From NCBI RefSeq assembly GCF_041146795.1, contig NC_135185.1, positions 26,352,529 through 26,416,528 of the forward strand: a DNA stretch of 64,000 bases, written 5' to 3'. Shown here one piece after another: positions 15,080 to 26,943 of this stretch (positions within the stretch are counted from its first letter, which is position 1; each line of letters opens with the position of its first letter). The translations under genes and the position numbers were made by a program. The notes beneath the pieces were generated by a model, which was not told where the DNA came from, did not search any database, and saw nothing but the letters and a program-made list of their open reading frames with translations. This stretch comes from Maylandia zebra. Its lineage: Eukaryota; Chordata; Actinopteri; Cichliformes; Cichlidae.

Positions 15080-15600
15080 AAGCTATTAGCTTAATTGTAT
15101 ATTTTTGAAAACAAGAGTAGTTTGAGAAATCACTGGTATTGTGGTCAGCGTGTTGCTTCGTGGGATTTTGTTGTTGGTAACGAAAATATATGAGGAAAAA
15201 AACATAGTAATAATCTTTATAATATAAATTCCACAAAAACATCAAAAGCTAGAGAAGCCCTTACAGAAAACTTCAGCTCTGACATGATGATTGTCCATTA
15301 TTTGCCGGTCAGTAAATGTGTCTGTGACTCAAACACTAGTGATTTCCCTCAAACACATTTTCCTGCTTCATAACAGAGACAGAATGGAACATCTGGGCAA
15401 CTACAGATAAAGAGTACTGGACCATAAACCATCCTTTTTGACAAAAATGTGATCACTGGTTGCATACTTCATCAAATATGCAGTTCTTGTAGAAGTGCAC
15501 ACTTGGCATAAAGTGGGATGCTTTATCTATATTCTGGGATCAGTCCAGCCATGCAACCTGATTCATTAAAGAAGGATTCCAACTGTGCTGTTAATCCCTC
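15080..15600 (-). repeat. right arm of the large inverted repeat
   Basis: Partner of 14,120-14,560. The strongest matching part is 15,298-15,597. The inner part becomes AT-rich and the exact inner boundary is unclear. Confidence 0.85.
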
Positions 15601-16724
15601 TATAACACGGCTAGCCAAGATTTACTGGTTGCTTTAATAAGGGAACTGGTTAGCTTTCTCTCTTTTCTGCCTTTAATTATATACAAGTATAAGGTTGCTG
15701 AAGATAGCACAAGTGTGATGCTCACTTGTGAGTGCTTCAACATAGATGCAATTACCATATCCAGTAATGCAAAACCTTTAAAATCACGACTGTAACTTTA
15801 ACTAAGTTACTGAAAATATTAAAGTCAGTTAGTTAAACTTGACGTTATCTAGATAATTCAGTCTTGATAAGTTATCATTCTTGGAAGACAGACCTGAGGA
15901 AGAGATTATTATTTGTTAAATACACTGTAACAATGAACAGTTGTTCATCCTCTCACAGAGATGTGATCCTCTTAATGAAACAGGGGATCAGCTGTTCTGT
16001 GTTGCTTTTGGCCTCTGTTGTCTCATTAGTCCTGACTGGCACACAGTAGGCTAAAAAGTGACCAGCTGGAGACCAGCTACACTGTCAGGAAGTGCGTCAC
16101 TGGATCAAATACAGTGATGCAAGAACGGTGTATCAGTTTGAAAAGCTCCTACTTAAATCAGCATTCAGTAAAATGAACAAAATGTTCAATATCTCAATCA
16201 GCCGAGTTTTACACCTCTCGAGTGTGAGATCCTGTGAGGTGTTGAAGACTCATGAATCAGCAGAGACACATGAGGCAAAGTTGTTGTTTTAGAAACCTGC
16301 CATTAATATCAAACTGTGGTGTTCACAAAACATAAATGTGTGCACGCTTGAAGGGACATATGGACACGCCACAGGTGTATTATGTCTTAATTTCTCCAGA
16401 GGGTTTGGTGGAAGAATTGATGTCACTTTTCTAAGGGGGACTCCAACATATGATTCTCCATAAAGCCATAGCTGTTTTATTTTATTTTGTTTTTTTATCT
16501 CTAAAAAGAGATCATTAGTGAACCTCAGAAGTGTTCAATTTCAACATAGGGCAACTTTTCTGCATTTTTACTATTTGTACTAAGCTAACATTTTATTTGT
16601 GCTACTCTTTCTTATGCTGTGCACAGATACAAACTAGCAGGAGTAAGGAATATGTCTTAATATGTCTTAAAGGTAGAGTGAGGACTTCATGAAAACAAGG
16701 GCGTGGGGTAATGGTGTTCACCAG
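15601..16724. other. intergenic, no gene recognised
   Basis: Nothing recognised. A short tandem duplication 'atatgtcttaa' occurs at about 16,650-16,670. Confidence 0.45.
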
Positions 16725-16864
16725 CTTGTTTCTTATTCCCTAGTTATTGATCATCAAAACAGTGTTACCCTGGTTGCAAGTCAAGCAGGGTAACACTGTT
16801 TTAATGATGCCAACCGTGATTTAAAGCAACCTGATAACAGCGACTAAGGAATGAGAAACAATCT
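16725..16864. repeat. near-palindromic hairpin element of about 140 bp
   Basis: The inner arms are a perfect 17-bp inverted repeat (AAAACAGTGTTACCCTG at 16,756-16,772 and its complement at 16,786-16,802) around a 13-nt loop. The outer ends are also complementary (TTGTTTCTTATTCCCTAGT against ACTAAGGAATGAGAAACAA). The structure could be a small MITE or a transcribed hairpin. No clear target duplication is visible. Confidence 0.8.
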
Positions 16865-17489
16865 AATGATTAACCATGTATGCTAAAAAACAAACATATG
16901 ATTATTTTCAACTTAATAAGATGAAAATTATTTTCATAACTTTTTAAGAGGTCAGAAACAAAGAGGATTTTTAGTAGCATAATTTAAACAGAAAGTGTTT
17001 GTAAAAGCCATAATAACAAACTGTTTTACTGATTTCAGTCCTGCTAATCCTCATGCTAATGCATGAAATGAACTACGAGACATTTTTGTATATGTTGTGT
17101 AGATGACAGTGTAGCTCACGACAGAAATACTATTAGAAAGTGGAGTTTACCATGTGACAAAGGTCCCTGAATCAAAGTAGGTACTGTGTGTAGAGATAAA
17201 GTTGGCTACACGTGGTCAATTGTGAAAAAGTGAAAGCTCTCTCTCCCTCACACACACACACCTACTCCTAGCTCTCATTACTTTATTGTACCCTGCAGAG
17301 ACCAGTCTTGGGGTGGCTCTTAATAAGATAGGCTAATTAGACTGGGTTCTTGGGGAATCCACTTGCCCATTACTGTAACACATGCTGGGACATTTGTGTG
17401 TGTCTGCATAAATATGTGTAGGTGTGTGTCTGTTGTATATGCTGGTTCATTTGTACTTGATCACATCACTTTTTGAAGACTTACATTTC
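16865..17489. other. intergenic, no gene recognised
   Basis: Nothing recognised apart from short CT/CA runs near 17,236-17,262. Confidence 0.45.
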
Positions 17490-17858
17490 CATCCATCCAT
17501 TCGCTTCTGTTTCAGGGTCGCGGGGGGCGCTGGAGCCTATCCCAGCTGTCATAGGGCGAGAGGCGGGGTACACCCTGGACAGGTCACCAGTCTGTCGCAG
17601 GGCCAACACACAGGGACAGACAACCATTCACACTCACATTCACACCTAGTGGCAATTTGGATTTTCCAATTAACCTATCCCCACAAACTACATGTCTTTG
17701 GACGGTGGGAGGAAGCCGGAGTACCCAGAGAGAACCCACGCAAACACGGGGAGAACATGCAAACTCCACACAGAAAGATCCCGGCCTGATGGTGGAATTG
17801 AACTCAGGACCTTCTTGCTGTGCGGCAACAGTGCTAACCACTGTGCCACCGTGTAGCC
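17490..17858 (-). mobile_element. tRNA-derived SINE, nearly full length
   Basis: On the minus strand the head reads cacggtggcacagtggttag (A-box type), then a B-box-like gagttcaattcc. The common teleost body follows ('gtggagtttgcatgttctcc', 'ccaaagacatg', 'gtgaatgg') and it ends in the tail 'cccagc...atggatgga'. Some bases of the B box are degenerate. Despite the tRNA-like head it cannot fold as a tRNA gene. Confidence 0.8.
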
Positions 17859-19374
17859 CTTACATTTCCAATTTCATCAAATATGTTGCTTCTTTATTTC
17901 TCTACTGTTCGTGTCCAGTGAATCCAGATAGAATTACAATATTTGAAGGCTTCAAATTTGCTTGTTTGATCTGAAAATATTCAATTCAACAGAAATGCTT
18001 TGTAGTGGCTTATAATCTCTCTTATAATAATTTACTGTACAGAAGCTTAAATGCGATGATAGTAATCTTTTATCCAGGAAGTAATTTTCTTATCAATTTT
18101 CCACTGTGTTGTCAGAAAGTCACAGTTGGAATGAATCTTAAAATGAGTAATAATTACACAACAGATCTATCATTAGTTATGATAGCTAATGATCCAAACA
18201 TTCACTCAGTCTATCAGCCCTTCAATTCATCCCTGAATGTGACAACACTGATCATGTCTTCTTGGCACAGAAACTGATGTGAACGCCATATGTGTGTGAG
18301 CAGGAGACTACACTCCAAGAATAGCTTGGTGACATGTTGAGTCTCCCAGAGGAGCTGCGAACCCAACAGAAAGAGGCAAAATGTGGAGTTTGGCACATGC
18401 AAGTGTGACAAAGTCTGAGAGGGGATTTCATAACCTCATGGTATTCAAGACACAATGAGCGGAACCAGTCACCAGTGGCACCAGTGGATCAGACCCACTC
18501 TTCAGTGAGTAAAGCGAGGTTTTAATCTCATATTTGGTGATTTTTTTTTATAAGGACACATCATGAATGAAGAACAAGTCAGAAGTGTTACTCATTCATG
18601 TCGCGATAGCAAGACATTCATGAAGATCTTTATGACTTAACATGAATCACACTGCCTTCTTACAATTACTACTAGCATAAATACTTTTGCGCCCTTTTTT
18701 GTGCCACAAATTTGTGCCACAAATGTCATGTTTTCAGTAACTTTGGTGGATATAAGGTGTTTACAGCCTGTTCCTATTACTGAACTTTTGGTTCTGATGG
18801 AAATCTGGTAAAGAAATATTTCTCCAGTTAAATAATTATTAATATATTGCAATCATTGTAGACAAACAGATGTTAAATAAAGATATGCGAACAACCAGAG
18901 GATTATTGATGAAAGCTCTTTTGCATGTAAATCACTGTTAAAACAGCCAACTAAGTATGCTGATAAAATGTAATTAAACCATTGTTGTGCTACCACGATC
19001 AACAGGTTGTGGACGTTTTGTGCATTAATAGAATGTTAATGTTAGCATTTTGAGCATGTTAGCATCAGAGACTTTATATAGATGGATGTGCCCACCATGA
19101 CATGAGCCTCATGGTAAAGCCTCTAGGTGAGCATTTTGGCTGTTACAATTTTATGAAACAAAATGTGTTTGGAAACCAGACGTTGTGAGGGAAGGAGAAA
19201 CACTGCACACTCATATCTCAATTGTGAGGTCAACCTGCTCTAAAGCATATCCTGTTTTATCGTCTTTTTTGACTCCAACACGGTCCATGAAATAGAAAAA
19301 CCTCATTCTGTATCCAGAAATGCTTGAAACTACCTTGTTCCAAGTGTTATTTTCAAATTGTCCCATGTTGTCTT
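17859..19374. other. intergenic, no gene recognised
   Basis: AT-rich unique sequence with chance frames only; no splice-bounded exon or repeat recognised. Confidence 0.45.
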
Positions 19375-19980
19375 ATCTGGTAGTGGCCGATGGCTGGTTC
19401 TGGATGCTTCTTCCTGTTAAAAGGGAGTTTTTCCTTCCCATTGTCACCAATTGCTTGCTGATGAGGTCATGTGATTGTTGGGATTTTCTCTCTATTATTA
19501 TTGGGTCTTTACCTTAACATATAAAGTGCCTTGCGGTGACTATTATTGTGAATTCGTTCCTGTAAAGACTAAGCCTACGCTTGAAGCCACTGAGGTGTTC
19601 GATGGCGGAGGTGACATGATGCCACTGTCATGAATGACACTTGAGAGTGCAGCTGTACTTATCTTGTCCGTTTAACACATTTATTGCTTTCCATCAGTTG
19701 CATTTGTAGTTCAACAGTTCTCTTAGTATACAACTTCATTTAACATAAATCACAACAGCACAGAGATCACAAATTGTTTGCTCCTTCCGACCAATAACAC
19801 TTGACACTAATTACACGTGCCTACCTTAAACACTGTACCATAAAACATATTATACCATAAAAACACAAAAAGTGACCCCTAGTGGCACACATAAGGTAAC
19901 AACACAAAAAGGCTCCTACAGTTCCTATATAAATAAAATTAAACTGAATTGAATTGAATTAAATGGAATTAACTAACTGA
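19375..19980 (+). mobile_element. non-LTR retrotransposon 3' tail, split by a solo LTR
   Basis: The left half (19,375-19,560) carries the common teleost block 'cttcctgttaaaagggagtt' through 'aaagtgccttgcggtgac'. The right half (19,926-19,980) carries the expected continuation 'tatataaataaaatt' and a GAATT-type 3' microsatellite tail. The two halves are separated exactly by the LTR at 19,561-19,920. The LINE family name is uncertain. Confidence 0.75.
19561..19920 (-). mobile_element. solo LTR (360 bp)
   Basis: Begins TG and ends CA, with a perfect 5-bp target duplication GTTCC at 19,556-19,560 and 19,921-19,925. It sits inside a LINE tail whose two halves become continuous when it is removed. 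On the minus strand it contains AATAAA near its middle, so minus is the likely orientation. It is not similar to the LTRs of either BEL/Pao element in this window. Confidence 0.85.
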
Positions 19981-20169
19981 CTATAAAACCAGATTTCCCG
20001 AGGAGCTGCCCACTTCTGGCCAACTTAGAAACACTTAAGCTACATACACAGTCGAAGTTATTTGTAGCATTGTGGTGACTAGAGACCGTAGAAACTGAAT
20101 TGTAAACATTTCTCATCTTCCAGGAATCTTTCTGCCATTGAGAAAGAAACATACACAGTAAATTTCCCA

Positions 20170-20376
20170 GTGTTAAATCAGCAGTGTTAAAGTGTATTTA
20201 CTCTAATAGAGTCATTATAACGACAGCTGGAGCAAAACGCCTCCCAGTGTGGGTGATAATTCGCGGAGTTAAAAGAGGCAGTGTCAATGTTACTCTAGAA
20301 AGCTCCTCCCACCACAGACTCCTTTTCAAACCAAGAGGATTTTTCACGACGCCATTTTCTTTACATCAGTTACACG
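20170..20376 (+). other. probable 5' non-coding exon of the cargo gene
   Basis: Ends in a consensus donor (tacacg then gtaagt at 20,377) and lies immediately inside the left terminus. The start is not visible. The next recognisable exon begins at 23,054. The subterminal repeats overlap its 5' part, so the transposon end may act as its promoter. Confidence 0.45.
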
Positions 20377-20666
20377 GTAAGTTGTTCATATTCACTTATT
20401 AAAACCAACAATTTGACATTTTAAACACAAGTAGCATGTTAAAATAAGGTTACATTCCTTTTGTCCATGTTTATTATATATTTCATTTTGTACCTGAAGC
20501 AAATGTGACATTGTCTGTATGCTAACGTAAGGTTGTTAATTAGTGTTGGCTAAGACTGTAAGGCTTGTTAATTTATTTCAGTGTGTAGTGGTGATTGTGT
20601 TGTGTTCTAGCATGTTTGAAATTCCATTAAATTAAACCCTCCATGTGTTGGGAGCTACATATTAAC

Positions 20667-22357
20667 TAGGGGTGCAACGATACACAAAATTCACGGTTCG
20701 GTTCGGTTCGATACTTTGGTGTCACGGTTCGATATTTTTTCGATACAAAAAAAATGTTCATGCCTTTTTAATTTGTCATTTATTAAAATTATAAATATAT
20801 ATTTTAACTCAAAAGTACAGTTTTTAAATTTAACCCTAACCCTTGTGCGTGTTTTTTATTTTGACAGCGAATGCGCACCTGCGGACCACTTATGTGCAGC
20901 CCTGGTTATTTAGCTTGTCATATTGCAGCCACAGAAATTATTTTGTCCATGAAACCATAAAGCTGCACTTTCTTTTTGCCTTATAGTCTGATTTGTCATA
21001 ACTTCTCCGTTTTGTGGTAAGCTTTTCTTTGGCTGTCACTTCTTCACCCTGACCTGTCTTATTTGGCTCAGCAGAACTAAAATATATATCTGTCTGTGAA
21101 GGTTCTCAGTCATCCAGGTCATCGTAGTCAAATATAAATCCTGCTGCTTTTACACACGGACTCACATAAGCTCAGCGATTCTCTGCGCGATCAACCTCTC
21201 ACATGTTTAAGCTGCGGGAAATTTCACTTGTCATGTTTGCATAGTAAGCTAACGATTAATAAGACGATGTCAGAGGAATTGGTGCACAAATTATCATCAC
21301 TCACAGATCAGTGCTGTCGCTCTCTATACACAGTTCGCACGATTGCAAAGTGAAAGCAAAAAAACAAGCGCAAATTCAAACGCGATTTCAATATGTCACA
21401 TATTGACAGTGGCTCACCGATGCCAATGACATAATTACCCAGCTACATTTCCGAAAGAATGCAAAAGCATTGACATATATTTTTCCTTCTTACAATAGCC
21501 CGACGGGCAGGGAAGAGATAGATTTTGGTAACCCGACTGAAAAAATCGCTATCCCCAGGACGTCAGGCTAGCGATATTGCAAGCCCTGTATCTGATTGAG
21601 GAATCATGCATCTTTGGAAAAGAGAGTTTATTACAGAGAAATGTCTCTTTCCAAAATAAAAGCTATACTATCCGCTTCTTCTGGGTTATATTCTCAGCAG
21701 CATAAGGAGAATCATGTGCTAACAGCTGTCTAAATGACTCGGCTAAAGTTAGTAGCATGCTTGTTGTTTTTGTCTTTGCACTAGGATGATGTCGGCGTAA
21801 ATGTGCAGTCATATTCGTTGTGTTCCCACTAGTGCTTTCAGGTTAATCTCGTTGAAATGACCTTAACACCACAACATGGCAAATCTCCGTTAACGAGCTA
21901 CCGCCGATCGCCCCGTGCATGGGGCTAGACGGCCAACACGTTAACGAGCTAACTGCGCTAACACACTAGTTCCCACCCATGTAATTGAGCATTGCATGGC
22001 ACATCCAACATACTGTTTTACTTTAGTCCATGACTCGCTTACCTTCAGGGTCATACGTCACATGAAAACCAAAATAATTCCAAACGCCAGATCTGAATGA
22101 GGGTGGGGGAGGTGCCCTGCGCTCTTCCTTCTGACGATGCTGTCTGTGTTGAGCGCTCAGTGGATCTGCGCTCGACAGTGCAGCCTAGGCGGAGTAGTCG
22201 AACGCAGATTCACTGAGCGCTCCACACAGACAGCATCGTCAGAAGGAAAGTTGATAAAATAAATTACAAATGTTGTATTGTTCGATACATACGCGTACCG
22301 AACCGAAAGCACTGTATCGAACGGTTCAATATCGATACGAATATCGTTGCACCCCTA
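20667..22357. mobile_element. non-autonomous hAT element, 1.69 kb
   Basis: Terminal inverted repeats TAGGGGTGCAACGATA on both ends and an exact 8-bp target duplication ATATTAAC (20,659-20,666 and 22,358-22,365). The subterminal zones are rich in the CGGTTCGGT/CGATAC motifs typical of an abundant fish hAT family. There is no transposase frame. It contains an internal 50-bp inverted repeat (22,123-22,249). Confidence 0.92.
22123..22249. repeat. internal hairpin of the hAT element
   Basis: Arms of about 50 bp (22,123-22,174 and 22,199-22,249), each containing CTTCTGACGATGCTGTCTGT or its complement, with few mismatches and a spacer of about 24 nt. Much more GC-rich than the surrounding element. 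Confidence 0.9.
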
Positions 22358-22365
22358 ATATTAAC

Positions 22366-23053
22366 ATTAGCTAGCTAACTAGCATTTTGGCTAACCTTGA
22401 TGCACGGGCAATTCACTTGTTATTGTTACATTTTAAATTATGTAAGGCAAGCATTAACTAATTAAAATTTTACACTAATGTTACATATTTCACTTCTTTT
22501 TGGATACCTAGCTATAGAGGTCGTTTTCAGTAAGGTTATTGTCTTATTTCAATTCCGCTGCCTTTAGCGATTTTACAGTTACAGTGATTACAACCAGCAG
22601 GCAGTATAAACTTGATAAAGTATCCAAAATATCCAGGATTCAGTTTGTAATGTTTTCTTTTAGTAGTTTGAACTTAAGATGGCAGTGTTTGTATTTGTAG
22701 TGAGTTAACTTGATGTTAACTAATGATGGTATTGACACAAGTTACCTTTTTCCATTTTGGTTAGCAGACTGTTCAGTATGTTAAACTAAAGATGAACAAA
22801 ATACTGACTCCCTAGTGCTAAGTTAGATCAGACAAACGGTAAAAGTACTAGTAATTATTTTAGTTTTGTATTGAGAAATATATTTCATGTAGGTGAAATA
22901 CTCATTTAGTAAAGGCTTAAAAACTACAGCCAAGGGGCTGAAACACCTTGTTACACTGAAAAAAAAGTAACATACAGTGTAAGAAATAACAATGCAAGGC
23001 TGTTTTACTGGTATTTATGGGACTGGTTTAATATTAACATTTTCTGTTTTCAG
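22366..23053 (+). other. intron sequence of the cargo gene
   Basis: AT-rich, with no exon or repeat recognised. It ends in a good polypyrimidine tract and acceptor (tttctgttttcag at 23,041-23,053). Confidence 0.4.
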
Positions 23054-26047
23054 TAGTTCAATGAAGAGCACTGACTATAAGAAATTACTGTCTACAGGAA
23101 GCATGCTGCTTAAAGCAAAACTGGGAGGTGTGCAGAAATTTGCTAGAGTATCTGAGCCAAGCCTTAAGGAATTTTGATTGCCGGTAAGAAACCAACATTG
23201 TATAAAAAAAAAGGTGTTCAATGTGCTTTAAGTTCTTTTTGTTATTTAGTCTCTTCAAACTGCATTTTATGATTAATTGAAAATGATCTACGTTTTGGAA
23301 TCATCTTAGCTACGAATGTATATTTAGTGGAAAAACTGTATAATGTGAGTGTCACTCCTAATCTACCACTTATCAAGCATGTTAGTGGCGCTTAGTAATT
23401 TAGTTTTTTTTTTATTTGAGTCACTTTTGAAAAAGTATCTTGAAATGATCTTCATTTTAGGCTACAAAACATTAGATGTCATGTAATCTTTTTGTTTATT
23501 CAAACTTGTGTGCTTGTTTCCAGCATTTGCAAAGTTTGGTGTGCCAGCCGTAACAAAAGGAGTGAAAGTTTTTGATAGTTCAGGGACTGAATTGGATGAT
23601 GATATATTTGAGGATATAGTAACAGATCCCTCAACTGGGGTACTAACCATCAAATATGAAAAAGGTTTGTTTGAGTGATGTGTGTTTCACTGGATGTCAT
23701 TTTTTAGTATCATTATTACATTGCTTATTAAAAAGAGTTTATAAAATGTGTCTATGGAGGGACCATGTAAACTCATTTGTTTTGCTCCTGTTTTTGAGGT
23801 CTGGAAACAGCTGCTGCAGAAGTGTCTCCTGAGCTGTCCCAGTTATCATTGCCACATTCATCAGATTCACAGGGTACGGTCATCCTTTCAGACAGCCCTT
23901 TTAGGAAACGTCAGAAGCTGGATGCAGAAGCTAAGCAAGTAAGAGTTAGCAGATTTCCACATTCTTCTAACAGTGTCATTTTTGTTTGTAGTTTAAGTGT
24001 TCTGAACTGCAGTGGTTATATCAACATGTAGAATGTTTTTTTTATTGTGTTTTCCAGTTGGTGGAATCGATTCTCACCAACAAACCTGGTGGAGAATGTA
24101 TAATAAATGAATACAATCGGACCAAGTCTCTGGTGTCTGAAACCAGAAGAAAAACATACTGGTCAACATACTGGTAGCTGACTTGACAGAAAAAAATGGG
24201 TAATTTATTTCTGGCCCTGTGATTTTACTATTATTTTAAATCTCTATGAATTCCAGGGAAGCTGACTAGTTCTTTTCCTTTTGATCTTGCAGTACATCAC
24301 CACCACGGCAGGTAAAAGAAATGTATGCCAGAGGAATTGTAACCTTTTTCTCTTACCTCAGTGGCCCGTACTCCAAAAATGGCTATGTAAGTAGCTCATA
24401 GTAATAACTGATACAACCAAAATCACGTTTAAACATTTAAAATCCTGCTAAAATGTATGTCCTTATCAACTCTTCATTGTTACATAACTTATTTTGTTTA
24501 TTCATTTATCAGTGTCTGTACATGTCACTCTCCAAGGAACATTATTATGATGGCGAGGGTGGCACTGGGTACTTGGCCTGGAGGATTAAAGCCATACAGA
24601 GATGCACTGCTAAAGGGAGGCGATTATCATCTAGAGGTAACATTTATAATTCAGTGGAAATGCATAATACTGTTCCACATTGTGGTTCTTTATTAATAAT
24701 GGTTATTAAATGTTGTTATTAGTTTTGATAAAGCTGTATTTCATATTGTCTAGCACCAGGAGATGGATCATCGAGTGAAGACCAGTGTGGTGGACCAACT
24801 GTCAGACGAGAGTTGCAGTTTGTTACAGAGAAGTTACTGAGTGAGGATGAGTGCAAGGAAGCAATCTCTCTGATGAACAATTCAGCTGATGAAGACACAG
24901 TCACAACATGGTCCTTGACCTCCTGCTGTCAAGCAACATACTGTCTGTTTTTCCACGTTTCAAAGATATCAAAGGCTTGGTGAATATTTGTCATTACTTT
25001 GACAATGTAAACACACTTTAATATTTTATAGAAAGCAGATATAATTCTCTATTCTCTATCCCTGTTACAGATCGAACAGGATTTTGTACTGATGTTTGGT
25101 GAGGATGTATCAGGCAGGTTGCTGGAGAGGTGGCCAACAACATTCAAAAGAAGGATTATCCAACAAGGCAGAAACCTTCCTTCTACCAGTGACCTGGAAG
25201 AACTCTTGCTGGCAGCTGACTCTCCTGAGGATGCCACTGAGGTTAATGCTGACATTGGTGAGCTGTTGTTTCTTTGATTAGCACATTCAAAGCATATATA
25301 ATGTTTGTCACAGAACAGTTATCCTTTTTGTCTTTTGGGTCTACTCAAACATTTTATCAATGCATTGAAATATATTGTTGATGATGATTCAACTTTATTA
25401 AAAACAAATAATTTTTGCAGGCTGGGACAGTGACCTCTCAGCAATTCTATTGCTATTACATCTGATTCCACCATCTGGTCAGGGTCGGAAGAGACCAGGA
25501 AAGGTGTCAGCTTCTCAAGCAGAAAGGTGTCTTGTGGTCTTCAAGAAGGTTTGTGTTTCTTTTCTATTTTTATGTTATGAATTACCAATTTAAGAAACAT
25601 TTGATTCTTATTGCCTGTCTGTATTTGTCTTTTCAGACTGGAACAAATATCCAAAAGCACCTTGATGCCATCACTACCAGCACTCAACCCTACCTCCTGG
25701 CTGTTGGGGTGAAAAAGAATGACATCCACCGGTTCTTCATTATTCTTGACAAGAATGCCATACCATGCAAGTCTACCTCTTCACTTGGTGCTTTTGATGA
25801 ACTGTTTAAAGCACATTTTGTGTTTGGCACATCTTACAACACTATGCTTCACAACATGTACACGTTCATCCAAACCACAGGTTTTAGAAAATATTTAAAT
25901 ACCAAACACCTTAACTATTTTGACCAACAGGCTGACACTGATGTTAATCTACAGCATGATGTGGCAGTTAAAGAAATTAGCACTATAGGGGACGTGATGT
26001 CAACTAATGTAGAAGAAACACCCACAACATCTGAAAAGGTCAAATAA
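23054..26047 (+). pseudogene. cargo pseudogene, N-terminal and central exons
   Basis: Exons by splice signals: 23054-23183 (ATG at 23,061), 23524-23664, 23799-23938, 24058-24199, 24293-24386, 24537-24636, 24754-24979, 25071-25257, 25421-25548 and 25637-26047. The first two encode a domain of about 85 residues that looks like a beta-grasp/CIDE-N-type fold (LLKAKLGGVQKFARV..., GVKVFDSSGTELDDDIFEDI). A basic linker (SPFRKRQKLDAEAK) could be a nuclear signal. Later exons carry VKEMYARGIVTFF..., EHYYDGEGGTGYLAWRIK, FGEDVSGRLLERWPTTFKRRI and a tail with QPYLLAVGVKKNDIHRFFII and SLGAFDELFKAHFVFGTSY. These blocks recall a large uncharacterised fish family sometimes labelled SAMD3-like; I cannot name a function. 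Breaks: in-frame TGA at 23,175 after an apparent 1-nt loss, a short insertion and stop near 24,175, and a frame change between about 24,905 and 24,945. The exon borders remain good, so decay is recent. Confidence 0.7.
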
Positions 26048-26062
26048 GAGCACTTTGGATAT

Positions 26063-26462
26063 GTGTGCCTCTGCTGTTGGCTCACAGTAGCTGTGCAATC
26101 TACTTTGAATAGTTTTGTCTCCTCAATGGAGGAAGTGTTTTTTGAGATTCATACTCAGGCTAAAGATGCAGCCTTACAGAGTGTACCTTTACAGTACACC
26201 ACAAGTAAAAATAAATATAATAGTAATAAAATAAAGCATTGGGAGTCCTTTAGCCTGGAAAGATTAGCTTTAGGACCAGGAAAGATGGTGACACTTGGAG
26301 AGCTGGAAGAAGGTCCAGAAATTGCTTGGAGCTGTGTTGTCTACCAGTTTGTTTTCAGCTAAGTGGATAACAACACGGTATAGAGTACCGCCCTGACTTT
26401 ATCATCTGTACAGATGTAGTGTCTGAGATTCCGGTTTTTTGTAAGATCAAAAGTACTGTTGT
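26063..26462 (+). pseudogene. cargo pseudogene, C-terminal part before the retrotransposon
   Basis: An open stretch encodes SSMEEVFFEIHTQAKDAALQ and GPGKMVTLGELEEGPEIA. After a frame change near 26,365-26,390 it continues as YRPDFIICTDVVSEIPVFCK up to the insertion point. The matching downstream piece is at 33,090-33,301. It may be the 3' part of the same gene or the end of a second, mostly deleted gene of the unit. The stop at 26,045 favours the second reading, or a further mutation. Confidence 0.55.
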
Positions 26463-26912
26463 TGTTGTAGAGACCCACCTTTTAGCACATCCCAGCACAC
26501 CCACTCACTTCACCAGATGCACCTTGTTTAGTTCTCTCACCTTTGATTGGGTGTGGTGCTTGTCCTTGATTGCACTCACCTGTCACACATTATATGTCAC
26601 ACAGTACATAAGGACTGCATTCACTTTTGGCTCACTCTTTCCTCACTTCCACACGGGGCGGCAGCTGAGGTGAGGTTCTGTTTGGGTTTTTATTTTATGT
26701 AATGTTAAGGTAATGAGTAACTTGAATCTGTTTTCTTTCAGCATTGGCAGTCCATGTGTGTCTTTGTTTCCTTCCTTTTTTGCCTTATTTATTTGAGAAT
26801 AAAAGGAGTACCCTGAAAATAATTCTGCATTAGATGGCTGCTTTTCTTATTCTAACCGGATGAGCCCATGAAGCTGATTGCTTCAGCCCTGAACCTTCCT
26901 CCCTTCAAAACA
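26463..26912 (+). repeat. 5' LTR of BEL/Pao element 1
   Basis: TG...CA ended, 450 bp, with AATAAA at 26,798-26,803 and a TATA-like 'ttatatg' near 26,590. It is the only copy in a position to drive the ORF. Confidence 0.95.
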
Positions 26913-26928
26913 TGGTCCTCCGAGCCGG
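26913..26928 (+). promoter_or_regulatory. primer-binding site, tRNA-Tyr-like
   Basis: TGGTCCTCCGAGCCGG directly abuts the 5' LTR. It is complementary to the 3' end of eukaryotic tRNA-Tyr with one mismatch, judged from remembered tRNA sequence. Confidence 0.6.
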
Positions 26929-26943
26929 AGAGGTATTAGCATC

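Noticed and set aside
17800-17858. Possible tRNA gene
   Set aside because: A- and B-box-like motifs are present but no acceptor stem pairs; it is the head of a SINE.
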